NCBI GenBank assembly: GCA_937931645.1
Contig: CALHAR010000007.1
Coordinates: 1-64,000 of the forward strand
Length of the DNA stretch: 64,000 bases
Direction: 5' to 3'
Source of the DNA: an uncultured Alphaproteobacteria bacterium
GTDB lineage: Bacteria > Pseudomonadota > Alphaproteobacteria > Micavibrionales > Micavibrionaceae
The notes under the pieces are model-generated. The model did not search any database. It was not told the origin of the DNA and was given only the letters and a program-made list of their open reading frames with translations. Below, one piece after another: positions 19,106 through 27,297 of the stretch (the first letter of the stretch is position 1; every line of letters begins with the position of its first letter). A program made the translations under genes and the position numbers.

Positions 19106-19734
19106 TGACAACAGAAACAATTTTTATATTCATAGTATCGCTTGTTTTGCTCTGGGTGAAACCAGGACCTGGACAAGCTCTAAAAATCACACGCACGCTA
19201 AATGGTGGTTTTCCAGCTGGTTTCTTTATTGTACTCGGTATAATTACAGGATGTTTAATCTTCTTTTTAATAGCAGCCTTAGGCGCAAACGCTCTAACAA
19301 ACGCCCTAAGCAATGCAAGTATATTTTTAAAATTTATTGGTGGTGGATACCTAATATATTTAGGTTACAAAGGCTTAAAGAATATTGAAAAAGGTAAATG
19401 GCAAAGCTCGACAAATGAACCGAGTAAAAAGAAATTACTCGAAAACTATACTGTCGGTCTGTTTGTCACAATCGCAAACCCGCTCCCCATTTTTTACTTT
19501 CTCAGTATCATGCCGACGTTAGTACCTCTAGGAAACCTATCAACAGGAGATATTATTAAAGGGGCTATTGTAATAACCTGTGTTGGATTAACCGTAGACC
19601 TCATATTGCTAACACTTGTCTATCAAGCGAAAGAAGCACTATCTGATACAAAATTTATTAAAAAAATAAATAGTATCACCAGTATAGGATTTATCTGCAT
19701 TGGCCTATTTTTAATATTTTCTGTTTTTTTATAA
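19105..19734 (+). CDS. LysE/RhtB family amino acid exporter
   Basis: A 209-residue polytopic membrane protein with six hydrophobic segments. The N-terminal LLWVKPGPGQALKITRTL is the conserved PGP motif region, and GGGYLIYLGYKGLK and FVTIANPLPIFYFLS are typical of the family. Members export amino acids or homoserine lactones; the substrate is unknown. The start is GTG, overlapping the gpsA stop by one base, so expression is probably coupled to gpsA. Confidence 0.82.
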   Translation: MTTETIFIFIVSLVLLWVKPGPGQALKITRTLNGGFPAGFFIVLGIITGCLIFFLIAALGANALTNALSNASIFLKFIGGGYLIYLGYKGLKNIEKGKWQSSTNEPSKKKLLENYTVGLFVTIANPLPIFYFLSIMPTLVPLGNLSTGDIIKGAIVITCVGLTVDLILLTLVYQAKEALSDTKFIKKINSITSIGFICIGLFLIFSVFL

Positions 19735-19747
19735 GTGCCACTTTATT

Positions 19748-20314
19748 CTAAGCCATAGCCTGAAAATCGTATGACGTTTTATGGACGTTATTTCCAAAAA
19801 TATCTACATCTAAAAAGAATAGCACGGCAAATAATTCAAGTACTTTTGGCGTTCTATTTTTCTCTTTGACAACTTTTAAGATTCTTAAATAATTAACCAA
19901 ATCACGCGCTTGCTTTTCTTTATCTCTATGCAAAATTCTTGTTTCTTGTTCTTGCATGTCACGCTCTCTTCGGCGCATCATGGCTTGCGCTTGCGCCATT
20001 ATCTTCCGTTCCGCACGTAATTCAATATAGCGAGTTTGCATGGCACACCATGCGCTATCTTCCATATCTATGGCCACAGATGCCATAGCATCATCGTCAC
20101 CATAAAGCGCAACCAGCTCTTTACGTTGCACTTTGGCATCCAAATATTGTTTATTCAGGGAATCTAATGTGTCATCCAAAAGTATAAAAGCATCAAGTTC
20201 ACTTAACGCCCTTAAACTTTGACGCCGCTCAAAAGCTAGCCCCCCTTTTGGTGGGTGACTAGCCATTTGATTCATAATTTTATTAAGTGACTGATTTACC
20301 ACGAAATACCCCAA
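19748..20314 (-). CDS. Hypothetical coiled-coil protein
   Basis: A 188-residue soluble protein with no signal peptide. The middle (about 90-150) is strongly charged and helical (MQTRYIELRAERKIMAQAQAMMRRRERDMQEQE), consistent with a coiled coil, and the last 35 residues are more hydrophobic (VLELFAVLFFLDVDIFG). I do not recognise a family. It converges with the LysE gene 13 nt away and lies downstream of gapR and the DotI-like gene on the same strand, so a link to secretion is possible but unproven. Confidence 0.55.
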   Translation of the reverse strand: MGYFVVNQSLNKIMNQMASHPPKGGLAFERRQSLRALSELDAFILLDDTLDSLNKQYLDAKVQRKELVALYGDDDAMASVAIDMEDSAWCAMQTRYIELRAERKIMAQAQAMMRRRERDMQEQETRILHRDKEKQARDLVNYLRILKVVKEKNRTPKVLELFAVLFFLDVDIFGNNVHKTSYDFQAMA

Positions 20315-20439
20315 ATTCCTGTTTATAGGAGCATTCTATAGAAAAAACCTTACAATTTCCTTAATACATTGAACATATGAACGAATTTAGCAGGGATTTA
20401 CAAAATTATAAGGAGTATAAAGAGGTAGAATATAAAGAG

Positions 20440-20739
20440 CTAAACCATACCGATAGCGGACATATACAAAGAAAGAAGCTCATCTTCTTCTTGGCGCTTT
20501 TCAACTTCCATTTTTCTTAACTTCATTACACGACGCATGATTTTAACTTCAAACCCCGCTGATTTAGCTTCGGCATAAACATCTTTGATATCCTCAGCCA
20601 ACGCAGACTTCTCTTCTTCTAAACGCTCTATACGGTCAAAAAATGACAGTAAACGCTTGCCTGCTACACCGGCCACATCACCTGCTTCGCCCTCTGCACT
20701 ATCAGATTTAAATTCCGCAATATTACTTGGGTTGCTCAT
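20440..20739 (-). CDS. gapR: GapR, DUF2312 nucleoid-associated protein
   Basis: A 99-residue protein of the DUF2312 family. The helical core RLLSFFDRIERLEEEKSALAEDIKDVYAEAKSAGF is diagnostic, followed by VKIMRRVMKLRKM. In Caulobacter GapR binds overtwisted, A+T-rich DNA ahead of replication and transcription forks. The N-terminal ~20 residues before the core are variable. The gene stands alone between an unknown gene and the DotI-like gene. Confidence 0.92.
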   Translation of the reverse strand: MSNPSNIAEFKSDSAEGEAGDVAGVAGKRLLSFFDRIERLEEEKSALAEDIKDVYAEAKSAGFEVKIMRRVMKLRKMEVEKRQEEDELLSLYMSAIGMV

Positions 20740-20845
20740 GGGTCTATACCTTTCGTAAAAATAAGATTATGAAAGGCAATAAAGCGTAAATTAGAGTCGA
20801 ATACCAGAACTTTTTAAAATTATAACACACTAAAATAAACGAGTT

Positions 20846-21481
20846 TTATCTTCCTGTAACAACCCAATCTTCAATCTGGATAGCATCAATATCGTCCCCA
20901 ACCTTACCCCGTGTTAGTTGAACACGTAAATTAAGTTTACGGTTTACAAATTCACCTGCATTTTCAGCAAATTTATCTGACCCCTTAGGGTAAAAACTAA
21001 CCACCACTGGCATTTGATAAAGCCACTTATAAACATTATCAACCACCATACCATTCAGGGACATAGGCGGTTGCTCAATATAAACACTCATATCATAATC
21101 ATTCACGCGAATTATCTCTACAATATCAGAGCTCATTAAATAATTTTTATATATTTGAAACCCTCTATCCGTAAAGTAAGGGTTGATCGTTTTTAAAAAA
21201 CCACCAAAATCATCTTTACCAAAAGATAAAGACTCTGAAACCATCTTGGTCAATAACGTCTTAATTTCTCCATCACTACGATGCGCATTCGCATAACTTA
21301 TCGTATTTTGAGATTCTTTTTCTGCCGCTGTTTTTCTTATCTCTTGCACAAAAACAGCCTCTTCAGCAGGGGGAACCGCGATAACCGTATAAAACGCATA
21401 AAAAATAAGAAGAAAGATAGAGATAAAAACCAGAATAGGAATAAACGCTGCGACAAATTTTTCGTACCAAAATTGAAACAT
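20846..21481 (-). CDS. DotI/IcmL-like type IV secretion protein
   Basis: A 211-residue protein with a short cytoplasmic N-terminus, one membrane segment (about 12-35) and a periplasmic domain. The order of motifs follows DotI/IcmL of the Dot/Icm system: a helical SESLSFGKDDFGGFL region, a FTDRGFQIYKNYL segment, then VYKWLYQMPVVVSFYP, and a closing LRVQLTRGKVGDDIDAIQIEDWVV. In Legionella, DotI is part of an inner-membrane complex of the type IVB apparatus. It lies far from dotM/dotL (61.8 kb), which is unusual. The family call is from motif order, not a search. Confidence 0.65.
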   Translation of the reverse strand: MFQFWYEKFVAAFIPILVFISIFLLIFYAFYTVIAVPPAEEAVFVQEIRKTAAEKESQNTISYANAHRSDGEIKTLLTKMVSESLSFGKDDFGGFLKTINPYFTDRGFQIYKNYLMSSDIVEIIRVNDYDMSVYIEQPPMSLNGMVVDNVYKWLYQMPVVVSFYPKGSDKFAENAGEFVNRKLNLRVQLTRGKVGDDIDAIQIEDWVVTGR

Positions 21482-21500
21482 TTAATAAAAGCCCTTAGGT

Positions 21501-22103
21501 TTATGCCGTTTTTTTCTTTGATAAGATTTTACCAGCCGCCTGCCCTAACACCAAGACATTATCAATTCTGCGGTCTAAAAAATTAGATGTTTTTTGGTGA
21601 CCTTCAGATTTATCATTCAGCCACGCCAAGGTTGTGGCCGTAATCACCCCCGACAGCAACCCTCGTTTTGTATATTTATTATAGTCTGTCGCTGTATCTC
21701 CAGCATGTTTCCAAATCACATCAGAAGTCCTCCAAACCATTTTCAACGCCGTCGGTTTACGCATCGGGTTCATCCAATATTTCACAGATAAGCGCAAAAC
21801 CTCCTTATAAGGCTGTAACAACTCTAATCTGACCCAAACGGCATGACGTACCCGCTCTCGAACTTTCATCGTATCAAGGTCAATTTTTTCTAATTCTTGT
21901 GACATTTGTTCATCTGCCCATGCAGAGAAGTATGTCAAAAACCCTGTTATTTCATCTGGAAAAACGCTGGCTGCAACATCGGCATCATACCCTACCTTAT
22001 CTGCCGCCCTCACAATCACACCCCAGTTTAAACCATCAAAGGGGATATCCTGCAGAGATTCTATTAAGATTTTTTCTTGAATTTTTTGCGTTGCTTTGAC
22101 CAT
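21501..22103 (-). CDS. COQ9 family protein
   Basis: A roughly 200-residue helical protein of the COQ9 family. The start at 22103 (MVKATQKIQEKILIESL) is preferred; an upstream extension to 22187 would overlap the divergent kinase gene and adds only a hydrophobic stretch. Family motifs include the TetR-like N-terminal helices (DIPFDGLNWGVIVRAADKVG) and RVRHAVWVRLELLQPYKEVLRLSVKYW. COQ9 binds lipids and aids COQ7 in ubiquinone synthesis. It is divergent from an ABC1/COQ8-type kinase, which supports the pathway. Confidence 0.85.
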   Translation of the reverse strand: MVKATQKIQEKILIESLQDIPFDGLNWGVIVRAADKVGYDADVAASVFPDEITGFLTYFSAWADEQMSQELEKIDLDTMKVRERVRHAVWVRLELLQPYKEVLRLSVKYWMNPMRKPTALKMVWRTSDVIWKHAGDTATDYNKYTKRGLLSGVITATTLAWLNDKSEGHQKTSNFLDRRIDNVLVLGQAAGKILSKKKTA

Positions 22104-22180
22104 AGGTTTGTTATGCAATAATAATAAAAGGAAGTCAAAAAACACTGGTAATAATCTCAGCATTACGTCACATATAATAT

Positions 22181-23530
22181 ATGACAAAAAATGAACAAAA
22201 TGAAGAAAGCACCTTAAGCAACAGGATCGCTCGTTATGGCCGTGTTTCTAAAACTATGGCTGGTCTTGCGGGGCGTGTTGTAGGCGAAAAATACTTGGGT
22301 ATTGAGATTGACCGTGATGACCACGCTAAAAAACTGACAGGTGCTTTAGGCAACCTAAAAGGCCCCCTCATGAAGGTCGGGCAAATTCTCTCTACCATTC
22401 CCGAAGCTTTACCCCCTGAATACGCCGCTGATTTTCAAAACTTACAATCCAACGCACCGCCTATGGGGTGGTCTTTTGTGCGCCGCCGCATGAAGTCAGA
22501 GCTTGGCCCTGATTGGGAAACAAAATTCAAAAACTTTGATCAACAGGCCACCGCTGCTGCTAGCCTGGGTCAAGTGCATAAAGCCGTCACTCATGACGGG
22601 CAAAACATCGCCTGTAAACTCCAATACCCAGATATGCAAAGCGCCATTGAAGCTGACCTTAATCAACTTAAAATGATTTTTTCTATCTACAGTAAATATG
22701 ATAGCTCAATCAACACCACTGAAATCCACGCCGAACTGGCTGAACGATTACGTGAAGAGCTTGATTATAAACTCGAAGCCAAATACGAAAAACTCTACAG
22801 CCATATCCTACGGGATGAGCCAAATGTCCATGTTCCAAAAATCATCGATGATATCTCAACTTCCCGCCTACTCTGTTCTACATGGTTAGATGGTAAGAAA
22901 ATTTTAGACTTCAAAGACGCCCCGCAAGAACAGCGAAACAACATTGCTATGAACATGTTTCGTGCCTGGTATGTGCCGCTATATTATTACGGTATCATTC
23001 ATGGTGATCCACATTTAGGTAACTACTCTGTTCGTCCTGATAACTCCATCAACCTTATGGATTTTGGCTGTGTCCGCATCTTCCCTGCTAAATTTGTGGG
23101 TGGCGTGATTGACCTTTACAAGGCTCTCATGGAAAATGATACATCCCGCGCTGTCCATGCCTATGAAACATGGGGCTTTGAAAACCTAACAAAAGAGCAA
23201 GTTGAAACCCTGAATATCTGGGCTAGATTTTTATATGGCCCCATCATGGAAGATAAAATCCGCCCCATTGGTGAAGTCACTCATGGTATTTATGGACGTG
23301 ACACGGCTAAGAAAGTTCATGAAAAGCTCCGTGAGATTGGCGGCGTTACTGTCCCGCGTGAGTTTGTATTTATGGATCGTGCCGCCCTCGGTCTTGGATC
23401 GGTCTTCTTGCACCTCAAAGCTGAAATTAACTGGTATCGCGTGTTCAACGAAATGATAGAAGGATTCAACACGGATACCCTTCATCAACGACAAACAGAA
23501 ACTCTCAATAAGTTTGGTTTAATTCATTAA
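22181..23530 (+). CDS. ABC1/COQ8 (UbiB-like) atypical kinase
   Basis: A 449-residue protein-kinase-like protein. It carries the family hallmarks: the KxGQ motif (GPLMKVGQILST, about 64-75), an alanine-rich loop AAASLGQVHKA in place of the P-loop, CKLQYP with the ATP-site lysine, the catalytic loop HGDPHLGNY, and MDFGCVR in place of DFG. COQ8/ADCK3-type proteins support ubiquinone synthesis. No C-terminal membrane segments are seen, unlike E. coli UbiB. It is divergent from COQ9. Confidence 0.87.
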   Translation: MTKNEQNEESTLSNRIARYGRVSKTMAGLAGRVVGEKYLGIEIDRDDHAKKLTGALGNLKGPLMKVGQILSTIPEALPPEYAADFQNLQSNAPPMGWSFVRRRMKSELGPDWETKFKNFDQQATAAASLGQVHKAVTHDGQNIACKLQYPDMQSAIEADLNQLKMIFSIYSKYDSSINTTEIHAELAERLREELDYKLEAKYEKLYSHILRDEPNVHVPKIIDDISTSRLLCSTWLDGKKILDFKDAPQEQRNNIAMNMFRAWYVPLYYYGIIHGDPHLGNYSVRPDNSINLMDFGCVRIFPAKFVGGVIDLYKALMENDTSRAVHAYETWGFENLTKEQVETLNIWARFLYGPIMEDKIRPIGEVTHGIYGRDTAKKVHEKLREIGGVTVPREFVFMDRAALGLGSVFLHLKAEINWYRVFNEMIEGFNTDTLHQRQTETLNKFGLIH

Positions 23531-23548
23531 AAATGGTGCGCCCGAAGG
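23531..23548 (+). repeat. Duplicated 3' fragment of tRNA-Arg (candidate att remnant)
   Basis: AAATGGTGCGCCCGAAGG at 23531-23548 is identical to 24784-24801, which is the 3' acceptor end, encoded CCA and flank of the tRNA-Arg gene on the minus strand. The two copies are in the same orientation, 1253 bp apart, and flank only a porin-like gene. Duplicated tRNA 3' ends are typical traces of site-specific integration. Confidence 0.7.
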
Positions 23549-23600
23549 AAAAAATTAAATTTTTAATATAAAAAGTTTAAATCTTCTGCTCTACATACTT

Positions 23601-24605
23601 CTAGAAACTACGCTTCAATGCAAAATTTACAACAGCATCTGAATTGCTTCTAAAACCACCCCCTAGTTGCGCTGACCAATCCCCCTCATTAAATGTAATA
23701 AAAGCTTCAGCAGAAACATCAGTATCTCCATTCTTGTGTATAACCCCTGTAGCTGCACGCCAGCCAAAAGACTCTACCAAGGGCAAAGAATCAGATATTT
23801 GACCAAATGCAACAACACTCTCATTTACTGCACAATCATTACTGACACGATTACAACTTCTTCCTACCGTAATTTCAGTTAAAAAAAGCGCTGAGACACT
23901 TCCAAACTCACGAGAGACAGTAGCGGATGCATAGTGATCTTGAAGGTTTTCATTGGCCGCCCCTGAAGCAAAATGCGTAAGATTATAACGTGCACTCACC
24001 TGCGTTCCATTTGATAATGTGTGAGAAATCTTTGTACCTGCCCCCAAAATAGGAGCATTAAAGCCTGCGCTATCTTCATTACCAAATTTGCTAAAGCCTT
24101 TTATTTTTGTTCCAGCTGAAACAAACCATGAAACACTTGTCTGCTCTGTAACGTTAAGGTTTTGTCCAACTTCACAACCCGTAACACCTCCTTGTACCGT
24201 AAGGCTACGGCTCAAAAATGTTCCAGGTATACCATTCACAAATTCAACTCCGCTAGCTCTATTGTTAAAGGGGGTCTGCAGGCCACAAGAACCATAAGTA
24301 TCGTTATGCATGTATGTTAGTTTTAAACGGTTAAATCGCGCATCTATATCACCACCTAAATTCTCCGGGTTTCGATCAACAAGATCGACACTACCATCAA
24401 AACGCCACCTTCCTTTGCGAATAGTTATAGCATCTTCCGCAAAAGAAAAGTTAGCTGCACCATCTCCATTTTCTGTAATTACACCCAGAAAGCCACTCAC
24501 CTCAAGAGGTTCTTCAGCCACTGCTACATCTTGAATAAGAACACCTAAAGCTAGCGTACCAACAAGAGCCGTGGTTACTTTATATCGTTGGAATAAACCG
24601 CTCAT
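23601..24605 (-). CDS. Porin-like outer-membrane beta-barrel protein
   Basis: A 334-residue secreted protein. The signal peptide spans about residues 1-30 (cleavage probably after AVAE or nearby), and the mature protein is rich in alternating polar/hydrophobic strands and glycine, ending in the aromatic KRSF typical of outer-membrane barrels. Four cysteines are present in the mature part (SCGLQT, TGCEVG, RSCNRVSNDC), suggesting disulfides. I cannot name a porin family. It lies between two copies of a tRNA-Arg 3' fragment, suggesting it may have been acquired. Confidence 0.6.
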   Translation of the reverse strand: MSGLFQRYKVTTALVGTLALGVLIQDVAVAEEPLEVSGFLGVITENGDGAANFSFAEDAITIRKGRWRFDGSVDLVDRNPENLGGDIDARFNRLKLTYMHNDTYGSCGLQTPFNNRASGVEFVNGIPGTFLSRSLTVQGGVTGCEVGQNLNVTEQTSVSWFVSAGTKIKGFSKFGNEDSAGFNAPILGAGTKISHTLSNGTQVSARYNLTHFASGAANENLQDHYASATVSREFGSVSALFLTEITVGRSCNRVSNDCAVNESVVAFGQISDSLPLVESFGWRAATGVIHKNGDTDVSAEAFITFNEGDWSAQLGGGFRSNSDAVVNFALKRSF

Positions 24606-24709
24606 ATTATAAACTCTTCATAAATATTGATTAATATGCACTTGCATAACATATAGTTTTTCATAAGGCAATAATATTGGCATAATAATAAAGCAATTAA
24701 TAGCCTCAC

Positions 24710-24732
24710 CGAAAGATTTTACTAATCTTTCG
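24710..24732. repeat. Hairpin upstream of porin-like gene / downstream of tRNA-Arg
   Basis: CGAAAGATT (24710-24718) and AATCTTTCG (24724-24732) are perfect inverted repeats with a 5-nt loop. They lie 55 nt past the tRNA-Arg 3' end on the minus strand. There is no T-run, so it may be a processing or binding site rather than a full terminator. Confidence 0.45.
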
Positions 24733-24786
24733 ATAAGAAAATTTATAACTTCTAAAGCTTCTTTTTAAATAGACAGGCAACAGAAA

Positions 24787-24863
24787 TGGTGCGCCCGAAG
24801 GGATTCGAACCCCTGACTTCTGGTTCCGGAAACCAGCGCTCTATCCAACTGAGCTACGGGCGC
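24787..24863 (-). tRNA. tRNA-Arg (anticodon CCG)
   Basis: The minus strand reads a complete cloverleaf: acceptor GCGCCCG/CGGGCGC, D arm GCTCAGTTGGATAGAGC, anticodon stem-loop CTGGTTTCCGGAACCAG with anticodon CCG, T arm GGGGTTCGAATCCC, discriminator A and an encoded CCA (complement of 24787-24789). It would read CGG codons. A copy of its 3' end lies at 23531-23548. Confidence 0.95.
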
Positions 24864-24956
24864 ATGATTTAAGAGACGTCATGCACGTAAACGCGAAAAC
24901 ACTGTAAAAGATAACCTGTATTATCAGGCTCCTTCTGATTTTATAGCACTACTCAT

Positions 24957-24984
24957 AAAAAAAGCCAGCATTTACACGCTGGCC
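24957..24984 (-). terminator. Rho-independent terminator of CBS gene
   Basis: On the minus strand GCCAGC (complement of 24978-24983) pairs with GCTGGC (complement of 24964-24969), with an 8-nt loop and seven T residues after it. It lies 27 nt downstream of the CBS-domain gene stop. Confidence 0.85.
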
Positions 24985-25010
24985 TTATAGTTATTATATA
25001 TAGTTGCTTA

Positions 25011-25454
25011 TTAAGCGGCCTCTTGAGCTTTCTTACAGCAACCCGCTGTGATTTGCTGTTGCGTTTGCCCTACATTTGGACGACTTGCAACTTGCGCTAA
25101 GTCACCCATAGAAACAACACCCACAAGGCGTTTATCACGGTTTACAACTGGTAAACGACGAACTTGAATTTCACCCATATTGTTACAAACTTCTTCAACA
25201 TCTTGGTCATCATAACAGTAATAAGTTTTTGCTGTCATGCAATCACGTGCTTTACATTCCGCAGGGTTTTTACCTTCTGCAACCGCGCGCACTGTAATAT
25301 CACGGTCTGTAATCATACCAACCATTTTGTCATTTTCTGCCAATGGCATAAAACCACAATCCATATCACGCATTTGTTGTGCAACTTCTGAAACAGGTGA
25401 GTCTGGCGCCATAAATTTAAAATTTGGGCTCATTACATCTTTAATTTTTGTCAT
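25011..25454 (-). CDS. Tandem CBS domain protein
   Basis: A 147-residue protein made of two CBS domains: about 1-65 (KIKDVMSPNFKFMAPDSPVSEVAQQMRDMD...VGMITDRDITVRAV) and about 70-128 (CKARDCMTAKTYYCYDDQDVEEVC...LVGVVSMGDLAQ). Such stand-alone proteins bind adenine nucleotides and act as energy or stress sensors. The short tail contains GCCKK. It is a single-gene unit ending in a strong terminator. Partners are unknown. Confidence 0.9.
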   Translation of the reverse strand: MTKIKDVMSPNFKFMAPDSPVSEVAQQMRDMDCGFMPLAENDKMVGMITDRDITVRAVAEGKNPAECKARDCMTAKTYYCYDDQDVEEVCNNMGEIQVRRLPVVNRDKRLVGVVSMGDLAQVASRPNVGQTQQQITAGCCKKAQEAA

Positions 25455-25537
25455 GTCTATCTTTCCTCTTGAAGGGGGTTTTTATAATAAGTAATGCTGT
25501 AAATTAGCCAATAACCGCCAAAAAAGCAAAGAATTCC

Positions 25538-26473
25538 TTAAATAGTGGGAGATTTAGTAATTTGAAGAAAAATATCTTCTAAATCACTATCATCTGTCGT
25601 GACATCAACAATATTATTATCAATGGCTTGGACGTTCTTTAAAATTTCATCAACTGATTGATCTTTGGGCGCATAGCGAATACTTAACGTTCGCCGTCCT
25701 TCTTGTTGAACGTTATAAGTAGCAAGAAATTTAGGTATTTCATTAATTTCTTTTTCAAAACGAAAGCGAATTTCTTTACTATCAATCTGACTTAATAAGT
25801 TTTCCTTATCATCATTGGCAACAATATCACCATGGTTAATAATCGCAATTCTATCACACAGCTCTTCCGCCTCTTCTAAATAATGAGTCGTCAGTAAAAT
25901 CGTCATTCCTTCACGGTTTAACTTACGGACATTTTCCCACAGCATCTGGCGTAACTCAACATCCACACCCGCCGTTGGCTCATCAAGCACTAAAATCGGC
26001 GGACGATGTACAAGGGCTTTCGCCACCATAAGGCGGCGCTTCATTCCGCCTGATAAACTGCGTGAATGTGAATCGGCTTTGTCTGCCAAATCAACCATCT
26101 TCAGCAATTCCATTGTCCAGCGCTCAGATTTTGGAACGCCATATAACCCTGCCTGAATCTCTAAAATCTGTTTAGGGGTAAAGAAAGGGTCAAAATTAAT
26201 TTCTTGCGGCACAATACCAATGGCGGCGCGGGTATTGCGCGCATCTTTATCAATATCCTCATCCCACACCCTGACACTGCCCGATGTCTTTACAACAAGC
26301 CCCGCCATAATATTAATAATGGTCGATTTCCCCGCCCCATTTGGGCCGAGCAAGCCAAAGATAGAGCCTTTCGGAATATCTAAATCAATACCGTGCAACG
26401 CCACTTTTTCAGGAGACTTACCATCGGCCGCATACGTTTTTCTTAAACCTTTAATTTCAATCGCATTTTTCAT
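25538..26473 (-). CDS. ABC transporter ATP-binding protein (YadG/DrrA-like)
   Basis: A 311-residue ATPase. Walker A GLLGPNGAGKSTI (about 39-51), signature SLSGGMKRRLMVAKAL (about 138-153), Walker B PILVLDEPTAGVD and the H-loop LLTTHYLEEAEELCDR are complete. The C-terminal ~90 residues form the extension found in NatA/DrrA/YadG-type exporters. Normally a permease gene (ABC-2 type) is adjacent; none is seen here, so the partner must be encoded elsewhere. Substrate unknown. Confidence 0.88.
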   Translation of the reverse strand: MKNAIEIKGLRKTYAADGKSPEKVALHGIDLDIPKGSIFGLLGPNGAGKSTIINIMAGLVVKTSGSVRVWDEDIDKDARNTRAAIGIVPQEINFDPFFTPKQILEIQAGLYGVPKSERWTMELLKMVDLADKADSHSRSLSGGMKRRLMVAKALVHRPPILVLDEPTAGVDVELRQMLWENVRKLNREGMTILLTTHYLEEAEELCDRIAIINHGDIVANDDKENLLSQIDSKEIRFRFEKEINEIPKFLATYNVQQEGRRTLSIRYAPKDQSVDEILKNVQAIDNNIVDVTTDDSDLEDIFLQITKSPTI

Positions 26474-26556
26474 GGAAGTAGTTTTAAACGATATTTGATA
26501 TCAATCAATTAATAAACTTTTGACATAACGCTTAAGGTTGGATATAAATACGTCCC

Positions 26557-27291
26557 ATGATAGATTTAAACATACAGAAACATTTTGCTATTCAGCACGC
26601 TCACAACACAACAGGTTTTTTTACAACTAGGTTTAACGGAATAAACCTAGGAGAAACCAAGTTAAACCCCTCACTTGACGGAGTCACTTTTTTTAGAATG
26701 CAAGGAGAAAAAGATCCTAAAAAGCAAGTGGCATGGTATAAAGAAATTCACACTGCACTTTCTAACGTGGGCGGATTAGACGGTGTAATTGTTTTTGGCG
26801 ATAACATGGGAAGCTCTCTCAAGCAAGGGTTAGCGATCGCTCAAGAAACTAAAAGACTTGATAACGATATTCAAACTATACTGTTAAATAGAGGATCGAG
26901 AGGGTTAATAAACAAACTAGGGGTACTGTCAAAGCAGGTTGATATAGATATACAGGATCAAATAGAAGGTAGAGACATTAACTTTACTATAACACCTGGA
27001 AACACCACTTTTGATGCAAAGTTTGATGAAGATCAACCTTACGCTGACCCCCTTAAACATAGCTTTGAACTAGCATCACATTTAGATGTTGTGATTGCTA
27101 GATATAGCCAACAAAGAGAAGAGTTTTTAAGGGTTGTAGGCGCTCAACCTATATCACCTTTAGCTAACGAAAGCCCTACAACTTGGAGTAGTAAAGCTCA
27201 TGTTCAGTATTGTGATGACATTCCTGCTTTATATGATATTGAAGGCTTAGTGAATAAAACAGAGATACAGTTGCTTAAAATGATGTTATGA
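26557..27291 (+). CDS. Hypothetical protein
   Basis: A 244-residue soluble protein that I do not recognise. No signal peptide or membrane segment is visible. A segment VGGLDGVIVFGDNMGSSLKQGLAIAQETKRL (two adjoining helices and a strand) suggests an alpha/beta fold in the middle. The C-terminal half has TFDAKFDEDQPYADPLKHSFELASHL. It stands alone, divergent from the ABC ATPase by 83 nt, and ends 6 nt before the convergent hydrolase gene. Confidence 0.55.
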   Translation: MIDLNIQKHFAIQHAHNTTGFFTTRFNGINLGETKLNPSLDGVTFFRMQGEKDPKKQVAWYKEIHTALSNVGGLDGVIVFGDNMGSSLKQGLAIAQETKRLDNDIQTILLNRGSRGLINKLGVLSKQVDIDIQDQIEGRDINFTITPGNTTFDAKFDEDQPYADPLKHSFELASHLDVVIARYSQQREEFLRVVGAQPISPLANESPTTWSSKAHVQYCDDIPALYDIEGLVNKTEIQLLKMML

Positions 27292-27297
27292 CCGTAA

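Noticed and set aside
22104..22187. 28-codon N-terminal extension of the COQ9 protein
   Set aside because: Overlaps the divergent kinase start and adds a hydrophobic tail not seen in the family.
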